DNA of 64,000 nt. Source: CAVQOB01 sp963714325 (GTDB lineage: Bacteria; Pseudomonadota; Alphaproteobacteria; Rhizobiales; Hyphomicrobiaceae). The stretch covers positions 124,001-188,000 of the forward strand of contig CAVQOB010000035.1 of NCBI GenBank assembly GCA_963714325.1, written 5' to 3'. This document shows positions 29,116-37,772 of the stretch, in pieces. Position 1 is the first letter of the stretch, and the number at the start of each line of letters is the position of its first letter. The notes below the pieces were generated by a model that saw nothing but the letters and a program-made list of their open reading frames with translations, was not told the DNA's origin and ran no database searches. The translations under genes were made by a program, and so were the position numbers.

Positions 29116-30606
29116 ATGGCCGACGCCCCTTTGAGCGATGTAACGGCGAAATCCGCGCCCCCCGGTTCCAAGGGCCCCGGTTCCAAGGGGGGCGACGGCA
29201 AGACGGCGGCGGCATCCAAGGGTGTCGGCCTGATCGACGCGATCGCGGAATTCTGCCGCGTGAACACGATGGCGGAATCGACCTTCGGGCGGCGCGCGGT
29301 CAATGACGGCAAGTTCGTCGCTCGCCTCCGGGACGGTGCCCGCGTCACACCCGAAACGCTCGCCCGTGTCGCCGAGTTCATGGCGCGCAATGGCATGGAG
29401 GCGCCATTGTCGCCGCCAGAATTGCTGGCGCTGGTGCGGCCAAAAACCGAGCGGCCCGCGCCATCGATCCCAGCCGACGGCACACCGCAGAAGAATTTCC
29501 GCTTCTTCGACAACCGGCAGAAATATCTGCTGTTCGTCAATACCTGCTCCGAGAAGGAAGTGATCGCGCGCCGCGTTGGCCTTGAGCTCGCACAACTGCA
29601 TCCCGAACCGCCGGCAGTCCGCGTCTTCGACGCCGGCATGGGTGATGGCACGGTGTTGACCCGCGTCATGCGGCAGATGCACCAGCGCATGCCGAACCTG
29701 CCGTTCTATATTGTCGGCAAGGAGATCAGCCTCGAAGATGTGCGCTTGTCACTCGACAAGATGGCCGATCGTCTGTTCGAGCACCCCGCGACAGCGCTGG
29801 TGGTGACGAACATGTACTACACCGAGGCGCCCTGGCTGACACCGCGCACGCTGCCAGCCGCCACCTCGATGGTCTGGCACAACGTCGCCTTGACGGGATC
29901 GACATCGGCAGAGTTCAGCGAGCAGATCGCCGCCCTTGAGCCGTTCCTCGCCAAGTTCTGGCAAGCGCGTCACAGCCCCAAGACCGGCAATCCCATCTAC
30001 GAGCGTCCGGTCGCCCTCGTGATCTACCGCGACGACTACCGTTTCCTGCTCGATGAGATCATTCCGAAGCAGGGCAAGGCGCACGCCGACTTTGATCTGG
30101 TGATGGCCTCGCAGCCCTATCGCCTGCGCGTGCCCGTCGAATTCAAGGCGTCGCGCGTGATCACACCGCTGGTGCGCGCGCTGAGGCCGGGCGGGCGGCT
30201 GCTCGGCATCCATTCGGCCGGCGGCGATCCCGGTCTCGAAATCATCCAGAAGGTATGGCCTGGCGAAAATCCCTATCAACATTCCCGCCACGATCTGCTG
30301 CGCGCCGTGAAGGCGGAGCTCGGCCGTGATGTCCGCCACTACAATCTCAACGCCTACGCCGACAACCGCGCGATGTTCCGCTACGCCATGCACACGTTGC
30401 CGACGGAAATTTCGTCGAGCATCGGCACGTCGACGCTATTTGCCGCGTGGAACGCCGCTGTCTACGTCGCGCAGATTGATGACGAGCGCCTGGCAGCCGC
30501 GGTTGAGAACCGCCGCTATCTCGATGCCACGCGTGATGTCCTGCAGGCACACGGCAGTCTGTGGTTTCAGGACGAGTCTTTTGCCATCTCCCGCAAACGC
30601 GATTGA
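29116..30606 (+). CDS. SAM-dependent-methyltransferase-like protein with N-terminal helix-turn-helix-like domain
   Basis: A 496-residue protein. After a low-complexity tail (SKGPGSKGGDGKTAAASKG) comes a helical domain at about 38-92 (EFCRVNTMAESTFGRRAVND, then DGARVTPETLARVAEFMAR) that resembles the small DNA-binding-like domain of many alphaproteobacterial proteins. The C-terminal part has a Rossmann methyltransferase motif I, VFDAGMGDGTVL, followed by YIVGKEISLEDV, and a late ALRPGGRLLGIHSAGG. It is followed 9 bases later by a MetF-type reductase gene, so a role in methyl or one-carbon transfer is plausible. Substrate unknown; whether it binds DNA is inference. Confidence 0.75.
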   Translation: MADAPLSDVTAKSAPPGSKGPGSKGGDGKTAAASKGVGLIDAIAEFCRVNTMAESTFGRRAVNDGKFVARLRDGARVTPETLARVAEFMARNGMEAPLSPPELLALVRPKTERPAPSIPADGTPQKNFRFFDNRQKYLLFVNTCSEKEVIARRVGLELAQLHPEPPAVRVFDAGMGDGTVLTRVMRQMHQRMPNLPFYIVGKEISLEDVRLSLDKMADRLFEHPATALVVTNMYYTEAPWLTPRTLPAATSMVWHNVALTGSTSAEFSEQIAALEPFLAKFWQARHSPKTGNPIYERPVALVIYRDDYRFLLDEIIPKQGKAHADFDLVMASQPYRLRVPVEFKASRVITPLVRALRPGGRLLGIHSAGGDPGLEIIQKVWPGENPYQHSRHDLLRAVKAELGRDVRHYNLNAYADNRAMFRYAMHTLPTEISSSIGTSTLFAAWNAAVYVAQIDDERLAAAVENRRYLDATRDVLQAHGSLWFQDESFAISRKRD

Positions 30607-30615
30607 GGACACACC

Positions 30616-31536
30616 ATGCACGTCACCGAAACTCCAACGACACCGGCAACATCAGCACTCGCCTCGCGCAAGAATTCAGCCGAGCGCGAGTGGCGCCGCA
30701 CGATGCGCGACCTCGTCGCCTCAGGATCGATCGAGATGACCGCTGATCGCTTCCAAGACGTGCAGGTTATCGCCGACCTCTTGCCCGCGAAAACCCTTGT
30801 CTATGTCAATCATCTGCCGCGCCACAGCCTCGACCAGACGCTGGACGGACTGATGCGCGTGGCTGATGCTGGGCTCGAACCCGTGCCGCATCTGGCCGCC
30901 CGTCGCGTGTCGTCGCGTCGTGAAGCCGACCAGTTCCTGCAACAGGCCGTCGCTAAGGCCGGCGTGCGCAAGGTGCTGCTACTCGGTGGTGATGTCGCGA
31001 CGGTGCATGGCCCCTATGGCGATGCAGCAGCGTTGATGCGCGATGGGTTGCTGCGGGATTGTGGCGTGCGCGAAGTTGGCTTTGCAGGCTACCCCGAGGG
31101 GCACCCGCGGATCGCGCAGGCAGCCCTCAACCGCGCGCTGGTAGAAAAGCTGGCGCTGGCGGCCGAGCAGAACATCCAGCCCTACGTCGTGACGCAGTTC
31201 TCATTTGCGCCCGCACGCATCATCGAATTCGCGGCCGACCTGGCCCGGCGCGCGCCAAGCGTGCCCGTCTATGCCGGTGTCGTCGGCCCAACCAACCCGG
31301 TGACGTTGATGCGATTTGCGCAACGCTGCGGCGTCTCGGCGTCGCTACGCGCATTGCAGGCGCAGGGCATGAATGCCGTGCGGCTCGTCACCCACACCGA
31401 TCCGGCCGAGCAACTCTCGTACATCGCCCAGCACACCGTCGGTCATGCCACCCATGCGATCGTCGGCGTTCATCTCTTCACCTTCGGCGGCGCCGAGCCG
31501 GCGGCGCGCTTCATGCATGCGCAATTGACGGGGTGA
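30616..31536 (+). CDS. Methylenetetrahydrofolate reductase-family protein (MetF-like)
   Basis: A 306-residue TIM-barrel flavoenzyme relative. Family features include PHLAARR, KVLLLGGDVATVHGPYGDA, GFAGYPEGHPRIA and VVTQFSFAPARI. It is most like the shorter MetF versions associated with demethylation pathways rather than methionine synthesis, but that is from memory of the family. Its gene follows the methyltransferase-like gene after 9 bases, so the pair probably works on the same methyl group, feeding or draining methyl-THF. Confidence 0.8.
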   Translation: MHVTETPTTPATSALASRKNSAEREWRRTMRDLVASGSIEMTADRFQDVQVIADLLPAKTLVYVNHLPRHSLDQTLDGLMRVADAGLEPVPHLAARRVSSRREADQFLQQAVAKAGVRKVLLLGGDVATVHGPYGDAAALMRDGLLRDCGVREVGFAGYPEGHPRIAQAALNRALVEKLALAAEQNIQPYVVTQFSFAPARIIEFAADLARRAPSVPVYAGVVGPTNPVTLMRFAQRCGVSASLRALQAQGMNAVRLVTHTDPAEQLSYIAQHTVGHATHAIVGVHLFTFGGAEPAARFMHAQLTG

Positions 31537-31537
31537 T

Positions 31538-31594
31538 CGCGCGCCACTCTGCCTTCACGGCGCTGTCGCGCGACACTCTGCCTTCACGCGCTGT
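31538..31594. repeat. Tandem 28-29-bp duplication at the lrp 3' end
   Basis: CGCG-CCACTCTGCCTTCAC-GGCGCTGT (31538-31566) is repeated as CGCG-ACACTCTGCCTTCAC-GCGCTGT (31567-31594). The second copy contains the stop and last codons of the Lrp gene. Confidence 0.8.
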
Positions 31595-32063
31595 CGCGCG
31601 TTTGTGCAAACCCGAGTGGCAGTTCGGTCGTGTATTTGATCTGCTCCATCGCGAAGGCGGAGGAGACCTTCGAGATCTGCACGCGCGCGATCAGCTTCTT
31701 GTAGAAGGTGTCGTAGGCGGCGATATCGGGCACAGCCACACGCAGGAGATAATCGACCTCTCCGGACATCCGATAGAACTCAACCACCTCAGGGAAATCG
31801 ACGACGGCTGCGTGAAATTTCTCCAGCCAGTCGATGCTGTGCTGGTCTGTTTTGACCGATACGAACACTGTGACACCCGCATTGACGCTTGCAGGATCAA
31901 GCAGGGCGACGCGGCGGCGGACGACACCGGCTTCGTCGAGTTTCTGGATGCGCCGCCAGCAGGGCGTGGTCGATAGCCCGACCTCCTTGCCGATCTCGGC
32001 GACCGGCCGCGTGCAATCGGCCTGCAGCTGCTTCAAGATCTTGATGTCCATGTCGTCCAGCAT
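31584..32063 (-). CDS. Lrp/AsnC-family transcriptional regulator
   Basis: A 159-residue regulator. The N-terminal winged helix-turn-helix has MDIKILKQLQADCTRPVAEI and VGLSTTPCWRRIQKLDEAGV; the C-terminal RAM domain has VEFYRMSGEVDYLLRV. Such proteins form octamers and sense amino acids. I chose the ATG at 32063 with AAGGA about 11 bases upstream. It is divergent from the DUF442 gene; an AT-rich inverted repeat between them is a candidate operator. Confidence 0.92.
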   Translation of the reverse strand: MLDDMDIKILKQLQADCTRPVAEIGKEVGLSTTPCWRRIQKLDEAGVVRRRVALLDPASVNAGVTVFVSVKTDQHSIDWLEKFHAAVVDFPEVVEFYRMSGEVDYLLRVAVPDIAAYDTFYKKLIARVQISKVSSAFAMEQIKYTTELPLGFAQTRDSA

Positions 32064-32167
32064 CGTCACGTCAGTCCTTGTGCTCGGCAATGGCCGTGCG
32101 GCGAAAAATAAGAGCGGCCCAACGGCGATTGAAACAATTTCATCCTACGCTCCAACGGGATCAGCAG

Positions 32168-32223
32168 TATAATAGAATATTTTTCTTTGCAACAGCTTTT
32201 CTTAGGTCGTCATTTCTATTATA
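32168..32223. promoter_or_regulatory. AT-rich 10-bp inverted repeat, candidate operator
   Basis: TATAATAGAA (32168-32177) and TTCTATTATA (32214-32223) are perfect complements, 36 bases apart, in an AT-rich pocket within GC-rich DNA between divergent genes. Either arm could also be a -10 box (TATAAT is on the plus strand at 32168-32173 and on the minus strand in the other arm). Confidence 0.55.
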
Positions 32224-32265
32224 ATGTTTCAATCTTCCGCAGGCCCACACCCATCGAGACCTCGC

Positions 32266-32772
32266 ATGGATACGATTATCTGGCTCACCCCCCGGTTCGC
32301 AGTCACCTCTGCGCTCACCGAAGCTGATTTTGTCGAGGCGCGCGCACTTGGCTTCAAGGCGATCTTGTCCAACCGTCCGGATGGCGAGGAAGCAACCCAG
32401 CTGACGGCCCGGCAGGAAGCTGTGCTGGCCTGGCGTGCTGGCCTGCAGTTCCGGCACGTCCCAGCAGGAAAACTGGACCTTTTCACCGATGCGACGATTG
32501 AATCGATGGCCGACGCACTGGTGGGTCTCGAAGGTCCCGTGCTCGCCCACTGCAAATCGGGCGTCCGCTCGGCGATCGTCTGGGCGGCAGCCAGCGCTCG
32601 CAGCCAAACCGTCGATTGCGTCATGGACACCCTGCACGCGGCAAAGTTCGACCTCGATTTCATCCGCGACGATCTCGAAACGCAAGCCGACCGCAAGCGC
32701 TGGCTCGGCACCAGCGAGGCGCTGGATTGCAATTGTGACACCGTCAAGTTGCTCCCGACGGCCGCCGCCTGA
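32266..32772 (+). CDS. DUF442 / TIGR01244-type phosphatase-like protein
   Basis: A 168-residue protein with a small protein-tyrosine-phosphatase fold. The P-loop-like HCKSGVRS is at about 103-110, preceded by GFKAILSNRPDGEE typical of this family. In other bacteria the domain is fused to or next to persulfide dioxygenase-like proteins; here it stands alone, divergent from an Lrp regulator. Start at 32266 is supported by GAGACC; the upstream ATG at 32224 lies in the AT-rich region. Confidence 0.8.
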   Translation: MDTIIWLTPRFAVTSALTEADFVEARALGFKAILSNRPDGEEATQLTARQEAVLAWRAGLQFRHVPAGKLDLFTDATIESMADALVGLEGPVLAHCKSGVRSAIVWAAASARSQTVDCVMDTLHAAKFDLDFIRDDLETQADRKRWLGTSEALDCNCDTVKLLPTAAA

Positions 32773-33055
32773 TAGCGGCCAACGAATCGATCAACGCGTG
32801 TTCCCCGAACTGGACCGGCCGGTATCCGCGCGCGGGGTTGGTCGAGCGGCGTCATGCCGGACGCGTGCATACGCACGACGCGCAAGTAGAAGTGCATGCC
32901 GGCCCGCAGTCGGATGATACGAGTCGAAGCTTCTGTTGGCCGGCATGACACACCGATCCGTTGCCTCAGCGCATGGGACGGACTGCGCGAGCAGGATTGA
33001 CGTTTACGTAAAGGCATGGATTGTTGCCCCCCTGAACGCGGGGAGGTCATGATCC

Positions 33056-33925
33056 GTGCCAATCGAAAAACGCGACATCACGATATCTGCCGATGATGGC
33101 CACCCCCTCGCCGCAACGGCGTTCGCCGCCACGTCCGGGACCGCAGGCCCCATCACGCTGATCGGCTCAGCGACCGGCGTCCCGCGCCGCTACTACGCCC
33201 GCTTCGCCGAATTTCTGGCGAGTGCGGGGCGGCCCGTTGTTACCTTCGATTACCGCGGCATCGGCGGATCACTGCTCGGCCCCGTCGCGCGGTCGCCCGC
33301 GCGCTTCCGCGATTGGGGCATCCTGGATATCCCGGGCGTACTCTCCTGGGCGCGCGCGACCTATCCCACTCGCCCCATCCACTGGATCGGTCATAGCTAC
33401 GGCGGCTTCGGCACCGGACTTGCCCACAACAACCACCTCGTTGACCGCCACGTTGGTGTAGCCACGATGTCGGCAGATATCCGCCTCATCAAACAACCAC
33501 TGGAGCGCCTGAAAGTGTGGGCGCTACTCGGCGTCCTCGGCCCCGCCTCCGCCCATATCCTCGGATACGTCCCCGGTCGCATGAACGGCAATTCCGCCGA
33601 CTTGCCGAAGGCCGTCGCGCTGGAGTGGTCGCACTGGTGCCGGACGCGTGGATTCCTGTTCGGCGTCGACGATCTCCCCGAGCGACGTTTTTTTTCCCGG
33701 CAAACGTCGCCGATGCACTTCGTTCGACTATCGGACGATCCGTGGGTGACGCAGGAAGGCGTCGAACACTTGGCCGGACAATTCACCGCCGCGCGCGAAA
33801 GATCGTTCGCGACCATTACCCCGGGTGCAGCAGGCGTCCCCCACATTGGCCATGTCGGCTATTTCCGCTCCGAACTCGCCGCCACCGCGTGGCCGGATCT
33901 GGTCACGTGGCTGGACGCCCGGTGA
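33056..33925 (+). CDS. Alpha/beta hydrolase
   Basis: A 289-residue hydrolase with GTG start. Nucleophile elbow GHSYGG (around residue 119), oxyanion-region GSATGVPRRYY and FDYRGIGGS. A late histidine occurs in HIGHVGYFR, and an aspartate in LSDDPWVT could complete the triad. No signal peptide. Substrate unknown; relatives are annotated as esterase or lysophospholipase-like. Confidence 0.85.
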   Translation: MPIEKRDITISADDGHPLAATAFAATSGTAGPITLIGSATGVPRRYYARFAEFLASAGRPVVTFDYRGIGGSLLGPVARSPARFRDWGILDIPGVLSWARATYPTRPIHWIGHSYGGFGTGLAHNNHLVDRHVGVATMSADIRLIKQPLERLKVWALLGVLGPASAHILGYVPGRMNGNSADLPKAVALEWSHWCRTRGFLFGVDDLPERRFFSRQTSPMHFVRLSDDPWVTQEGVEHLAGQFTAARERSFATITPGAAGVPHIGHVGYFRSELAATAWPDLVTWLDAR

Positions 33926-34033
33926 ACTGTTCCACACAACAGCGCGTGGGCATTGCAAAGGAGCATTTCAAGACTACCATTCGACGTTTTTGTTGCGCAT
34001 ATGCCGTGCACCTAAGAACCGCGACGGAGTTTC

Positions 34034-35173
34034 ATGATGCCGTTCAAGGACCCTGCATTCACGTTCGGGATCGAAGAAGAGTACATGCTCGTCGATCGCC
34101 AGACGCGCGCGCTTGCGCAGAATCCGCCAGCAGCGCTGTTTGCTGCCTGCGAGGCCGCGCTCGGCAAACAGGTGAGCCGCGAGTTCCTGCAATGCCAGAT
34201 CGAAGTCGGCACCAGCATCTGCACGAGCCCAAAGGACGCGGCTGACCAATTGCGCCATATGCGGCGCACGATCGCGAGCATCGCCGCCGAATACGGCCTC
34301 GCACCGATTGCGGCTTCAACTCATCCATTCTCGCCTTGGAGCGAGCAGCAGCCGACCGATCGCGCGCGTTATCAGGCGATAGCCAAGGACCTGGCTGGAC
34401 TCGGCAATCAACTCGTCATTTGCGGCATGCACGTCCATTGCGGTATCGAGGATCAGGAGTTGCGGATCGATCTGATGAACCAGATTCGTTATTTCCTTCC
34501 GCACATTCTGGCGCTGGCATCGTCGTCGCCGTTCCACGAAGGCCGCGACACCGGCCTCAAATGCTATCGCCTCGCCGCCTATCACGAAATTCCCCGCACC
34601 GGATTGCCTGGACGCTTTTCAGGCTGGGACGAGTACGCCCAAACCGTCGACGTGCTGGTGAAAGGTGGCGTCATCGAGGACGCGACCAAGATCTGGTGGG
34701 ATGTGCGCCCGTCCGCGCCATTTCCGACATTGGAAATGCGCGTCACCGACGTCGCGACGCGCGTCGACGATGCGGTGGCGGTGGCCATGCTCTATGTCTG
34801 CCTGCTGCGCATGCTGACGCGCATCCGGCGCAGCAATCAGAGCTGGCGGCAATATCCAGTGTTCCTGATCGCCGAGAACCGCTGGCGGGCGATGCGCTAC
34901 GGTGTGCAGGGAACGCTGTTCGATTTTGGGCGTGGCGAATTGGTGCCGTTCCGCTATCTGCTGGAAGAGATCATGGCGCTGATCCGTGACGACGCTGATG
35001 CGCTGGGATGCACGGCTGAGATAGAGCATCTGCGCGGTATCGTCGGGCATGGCACCAGCGCCGACCGGCAGGTCGCAGCTTTTGACCAAGCCGTTAAAGC
35101 CGGCGCCAGCGCCGACGTTGCGCTGAAAGGCGTCGTCGATCAGCTCATCGTCGAGACGCGTGGCGAGACCTGA
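34034..35173 (+). CDS. Carboxylate-amine ligase of the YbdK / glutamate-cysteine ligase type 2 family
   Basis: A 379-residue ATP-dependent ligase. FGIEEEYMLVD at the start and CGMHVHCGIED, later PTLEMRVTDVATRVDD, are family hallmarks. E. coli YbdK has weak glutamate-cysteine ligase activity; the physiological product is not known. Start could be 34034 or 34037 (tandem ATG), behind CGGAG. Convergent with lpxB, 7 bases away. Confidence 0.9.
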   Translation: MMPFKDPAFTFGIEEEYMLVDRQTRALAQNPPAALFAACEAALGKQVSREFLQCQIEVGTSICTSPKDAADQLRHMRRTIASIAAEYGLAPIAASTHPFSPWSEQQPTDRARYQAIAKDLAGLGNQLVICGMHVHCGIEDQELRIDLMNQIRYFLPHILALASSSPFHEGRDTGLKCYRLAAYHEIPRTGLPGRFSGWDEYAQTVDVLVKGGVIEDATKIWWDVRPSAPFPTLEMRVTDVATRVDDAVAVAMLYVCLLRMLTRIRRSNQSWRQYPVFLIAENRWRAMRYGVQGTLFDFGRGELVPFRYLLEEIMALIRDDADALGCTAEIEHLRGIVGHGTSADRQVAAFDQAVKAGASADVALKGVVDQLIVETRGET

Positions 35174-35180
35174 ACGACAA

Positions 35181-36416
35181 TCACACGACAGTGCCACGGC
35201 CTTTTTCGGCGTAGCGCATGACGATGCGGGCGGCAGCATCGCTGGGACTGCCGCCGTCGGCGAGCAGCATGCGGCGCGGGACGTCGACCAATGCCTCGAT
35301 TTGGCGCGCACGTTCCTCGGAGTCGTTGAACAATGGCGCGAGGGCAGTGGCGAGATTCTCTCCACTGCAAGCCTGCTGGATGAATTCCGGAAAGGCATTT
35401 TCAGCGAGCACGAGGTTTGCCAGGATAATCGACGGCACCTTGACCAGGAATCTCAAATGGCGCGCCACACCGTCGACCTTATAGCCAACCACCATCGGCG
35501 TGCCGGCCAGCGCCAATTCCAACGTCACCGTGCCGGAGGCGGCGAGCGCCGCCGTCGCCAGTTTGAAGGCGCGAAATTTGTCATCGTCGCCTTCGACAAA
35601 ATGCGGCGCAATGGGCCAATCCGCGATACCCGCTTCAACAAGGGAGCGGACGTTGTCGACAACTGGCAGGATCACCTGTGGGACAATACCCTGCGCGCGC
35701 AAACGGCGCAGCGCTTCGCCAAACGGCGCCATCAACTGGCGCACCTCGGAGCCACGGCTACCCGGCAGGACCACGAGTACAGGCTTAGACCGATCGAGAC
35801 CGAGGCGCGCCCGCAACGGTTCGGGGTCCAGCGTGCGTAAGGCCTCGTAACGCTCGATCAGAGGGTGTCCGACATAGGTACAAGGCGGACCACCGAGGTT
35901 GGCGTGGGCCGCCGGCTCGAACGGCAATAACGCCAGCACGTGATCGATATAGCCGCGCATTTTCGGCGCGCGACCGGGACGCCAGGCCCAAACCGTCGGA
36001 CTGACGTAATTGATGATCGGGATCGACGGTCGACGCTTACGGATTCGTTTGGCGATCTGATGCGTGAACTCCGGACTATCGATGATGACGACGGCATCAG
36101 GTTCGGCCGCGACCGCTGCGTCGACCGTGCGATAGACGCGCGAAATGAACAGCGGCAACTTCGGGATGATCGCGGTCAGGCCCATCACCGCGACATCTGC
36201 CAGCGGGAACTGCGAAAGAAGGCCTTGCGCTTGCATACCCTCGCCGCCAACGCCGAGGTAGCGGATACGGCCGCGCGCCGAAGCGTTGAGCCGCTCCATC
36301 AGCTTGGCGCCGAGGGCATCACCCGAATGCTCACCAGCCACAACAAACAACGTCAGCTGACGTTGCGCGGTGGAGATGGTCAGCATTTTCGGCTGCACGG
36401 CCGGGTCGTCGCTCAT
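35181..36416 (-). CDS. lpxB: Lipid-A-disaccharide synthase
   Basis: A 411-residue GT19 glycosyltransferase joining UDP-2,3-diacylglucosamine and lipid X at the inner membrane. Motifs: VVAGEHSGDALGAKLM, FPLADVAVMG, IDSPEFTHQIAKRIRK, YVSPTVWAWRPGRAPK, VGHPL and LPGSRGSEV. Its start overlaps the lpxI stop by 4 bases (ATGA), so translation is coupled. Last gene of the lipid A operon. Confidence 0.97.
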   Translation of the reverse strand: MSDDPAVQPKMLTISTAQRQLTLFVVAGEHSGDALGAKLMERLNASARGRIRYLGVGGEGMQAQGLLSQFPLADVAVMGLTAIIPKLPLFISRVYRTVDAAVAAEPDAVVIIDSPEFTHQIAKRIRKRRPSIPIINYVSPTVWAWRPGRAPKMRGYIDHVLALLPFEPAAHANLGGPPCTYVGHPLIERYEALRTLDPEPLRARLGLDRSKPVLVVLPGSRGSEVRQLMAPFGEALRRLRAQGIVPQVILPVVDNVRSLVEAGIADWPIAPHFVEGDDDKFRAFKLATAALAASGTVTLELALAGTPMVVGYKVDGVARHLRFLVKVPSIILANLVLAENAFPEFIQQACSGENLATALAPLFNDSEERARQIEALVDVPRRMLLADGGSPSDAAARIVMRYAEKGRGTVV

Positions 36417-37732
36417 ATGCGCCCCTCCGCACCGGTGTCATGATCGACGGCTGCAGTGACGATGAAGAGCCCGGCGGCGTCGGCCATTGCGATGAGGTCA
36501 GGACCAAGCCGATCGGCGGCGCCGTCCAGACGTGTGACGACCGCGACGCCCGCGAGGCGCGCTGGCGATAGCTGCGCGATGATCGCTGCAAGTTGGCTGG
36601 CGGGTGACGCTGCACCTTCAAGTCGAACGGCCATCGCTCCACGCGCGGATTTCAGGCGCTTGGTTCCCCATTGCCGCAATCCGGCAACTCGAGTGGCCAT
36701 GGCGGCCGGCCCTTCGGCGGCGGCAACGGCCAACACGTGCGAGCGGATGACGACGGCGCCGCAGCCAATGCGGAAGTCACCCAAGCGCCGGATGACTTCG
36801 ACGGCAATCGCCGCATCGGCGAGATCGCGCGCATTCGACTGGATTTGGCCAAGGCACGCTGACGTCGCGATTGGCTTGGTTCGGCTGCGGGGCGGGGCAT
36901 GGCGGTCAAAAGCATCGCCAGCGATGAACAATCCGGCTTCGTCGGCGCGGCGCACGGTTTCGCGCGCCTCAAGCACCAGCGTCGCGCCGGCCGCAACGGC
37001 GATGCCGGCAAGACCGGTGGCGTCTGCATAATTGATAGTGTTTGGCCCGATTGAGGGCATGTCGACGCGCAACTCCTGCCCGGGCTTTGGCACTTTGACC
37101 AGAACGCCCGATCGCTGGGCGGGTTGCGCGCTGGCGCTGAGATCTGCGACACGCTGGATCATACGATCAGTGCCCTCCGCGCCTTCGATGGCCAGCACCT
37201 GGCCATCGCGAACGATGATGGATTGGCCGACATCGAGGTCGCCCAACGCCGCAACGACGGCGCGGCCCGTCACCACATCTTGGCGCGCGGACGGCGTCAC
37301 GGCGACCGTTCCAAACTGCCCTTCACGCGCCAACAGCTCCGGGGCGACATCGTAGACGCCGAGGACGTCCAAGCCATTGAGTTCAAAGAAGCGGACGGCG
37401 CGGGTCAGTACGGCATCGTCACCACCGGCTTGCATCAGCTTGATGACAGTTGGGATATTGCGGAAGAAGCCTAGGTCCGGCCGGATCGTCATGAGATCGG
37501 GGCGAGAGACGGAACCCGCGATCACCATGCGTCCGTCGCCACCGCTTTGTAGTGAGCGCAGCATATGGCCAACCGCGCCCCAGCAAATCCATGTGTGGGC
37601 AAACTGCTCGACGCGGGCATCGGCTTCGCCGTGGATGGCGACGAGGTGCGGGATGACGCCACGGGCGCGGGCGCTCGCGGCGATCGCAAGGGGCAGTGAC
37701 CCGCCGCCAGTGAGGATCGCCAGACGCTGCAT
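36413..37732 (-). CDS. lpxI: UDP-2,3-diacylglucosamine pyrophosphatase LpxI with duplicated C-terminal domain
   Basis: A 439-residue protein whose first about 270 residues are a full LpxI: ILTGGGSLPLAIA, WICWGAVGHMLRSL, LDVGQSIIVRDGQVLAIEGA, and VDMPSIGPNTI with Asp224, the position equivalent to the catalytic-region aspartate 225 of Caulobacter LpxI. Usual length is about 280. The remaining about 160 residues repeat the C-terminal domain in degraded form: AVVIRSHVLAVAAAEGPAAM resembles SIIVRDGQVLAIEGAEGTDRM, and MADAAGLFIV resembles ADEAGLFIA. Hydrolyses UDP-diacylglucosamine to lipid X. ATG 37732 lies 41 bases after lpxA. Confidence 0.93.
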   Translation of the reverse strand: MQRLAILTGGGSLPLAIAASARARGVIPHLVAIHGEADARVEQFAHTWICWGAVGHMLRSLQSGGDGRMVIAGSVSRPDLMTIRPDLGFFRNIPTVIKLMQAGGDDAVLTRAVRFFELNGLDVLGVYDVAPELLAREGQFGTVAVTPSARQDVVTGRAVVAALGDLDVGQSIIVRDGQVLAIEGAEGTDRMIQRVADLSASAQPAQRSGVLVKVPKPGQELRVDMPSIGPNTINYADATGLAGIAVAAGATLVLEARETVRRADEAGLFIAGDAFDRHAPPRSRTKPIATSACLGQIQSNARDLADAAIAVEVIRRLGDFRIGCGAVVIRSHVLAVAAAEGPAAMATRVAGLRQWGTKRLKSARGAMAVRLEGAASPASQLAAIIAQLSPARLAGVAVVTRLDGAADRLGPDLIAMADAAGLFIVTAAVDHDTGAEGRI

Positions 37733-37772
37733 GCCGATGATCGCTCCAGCCTTCAATCGTCCGATCCGCCGA

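Noticed and set aside
31000..31980. 305-codon plus-strand frame across metF and lrp
   Set aside because: Out of frame with both supported genes and opposite to the Lrp gene; rich in Arg/Ala/His as expected from shadow frames.
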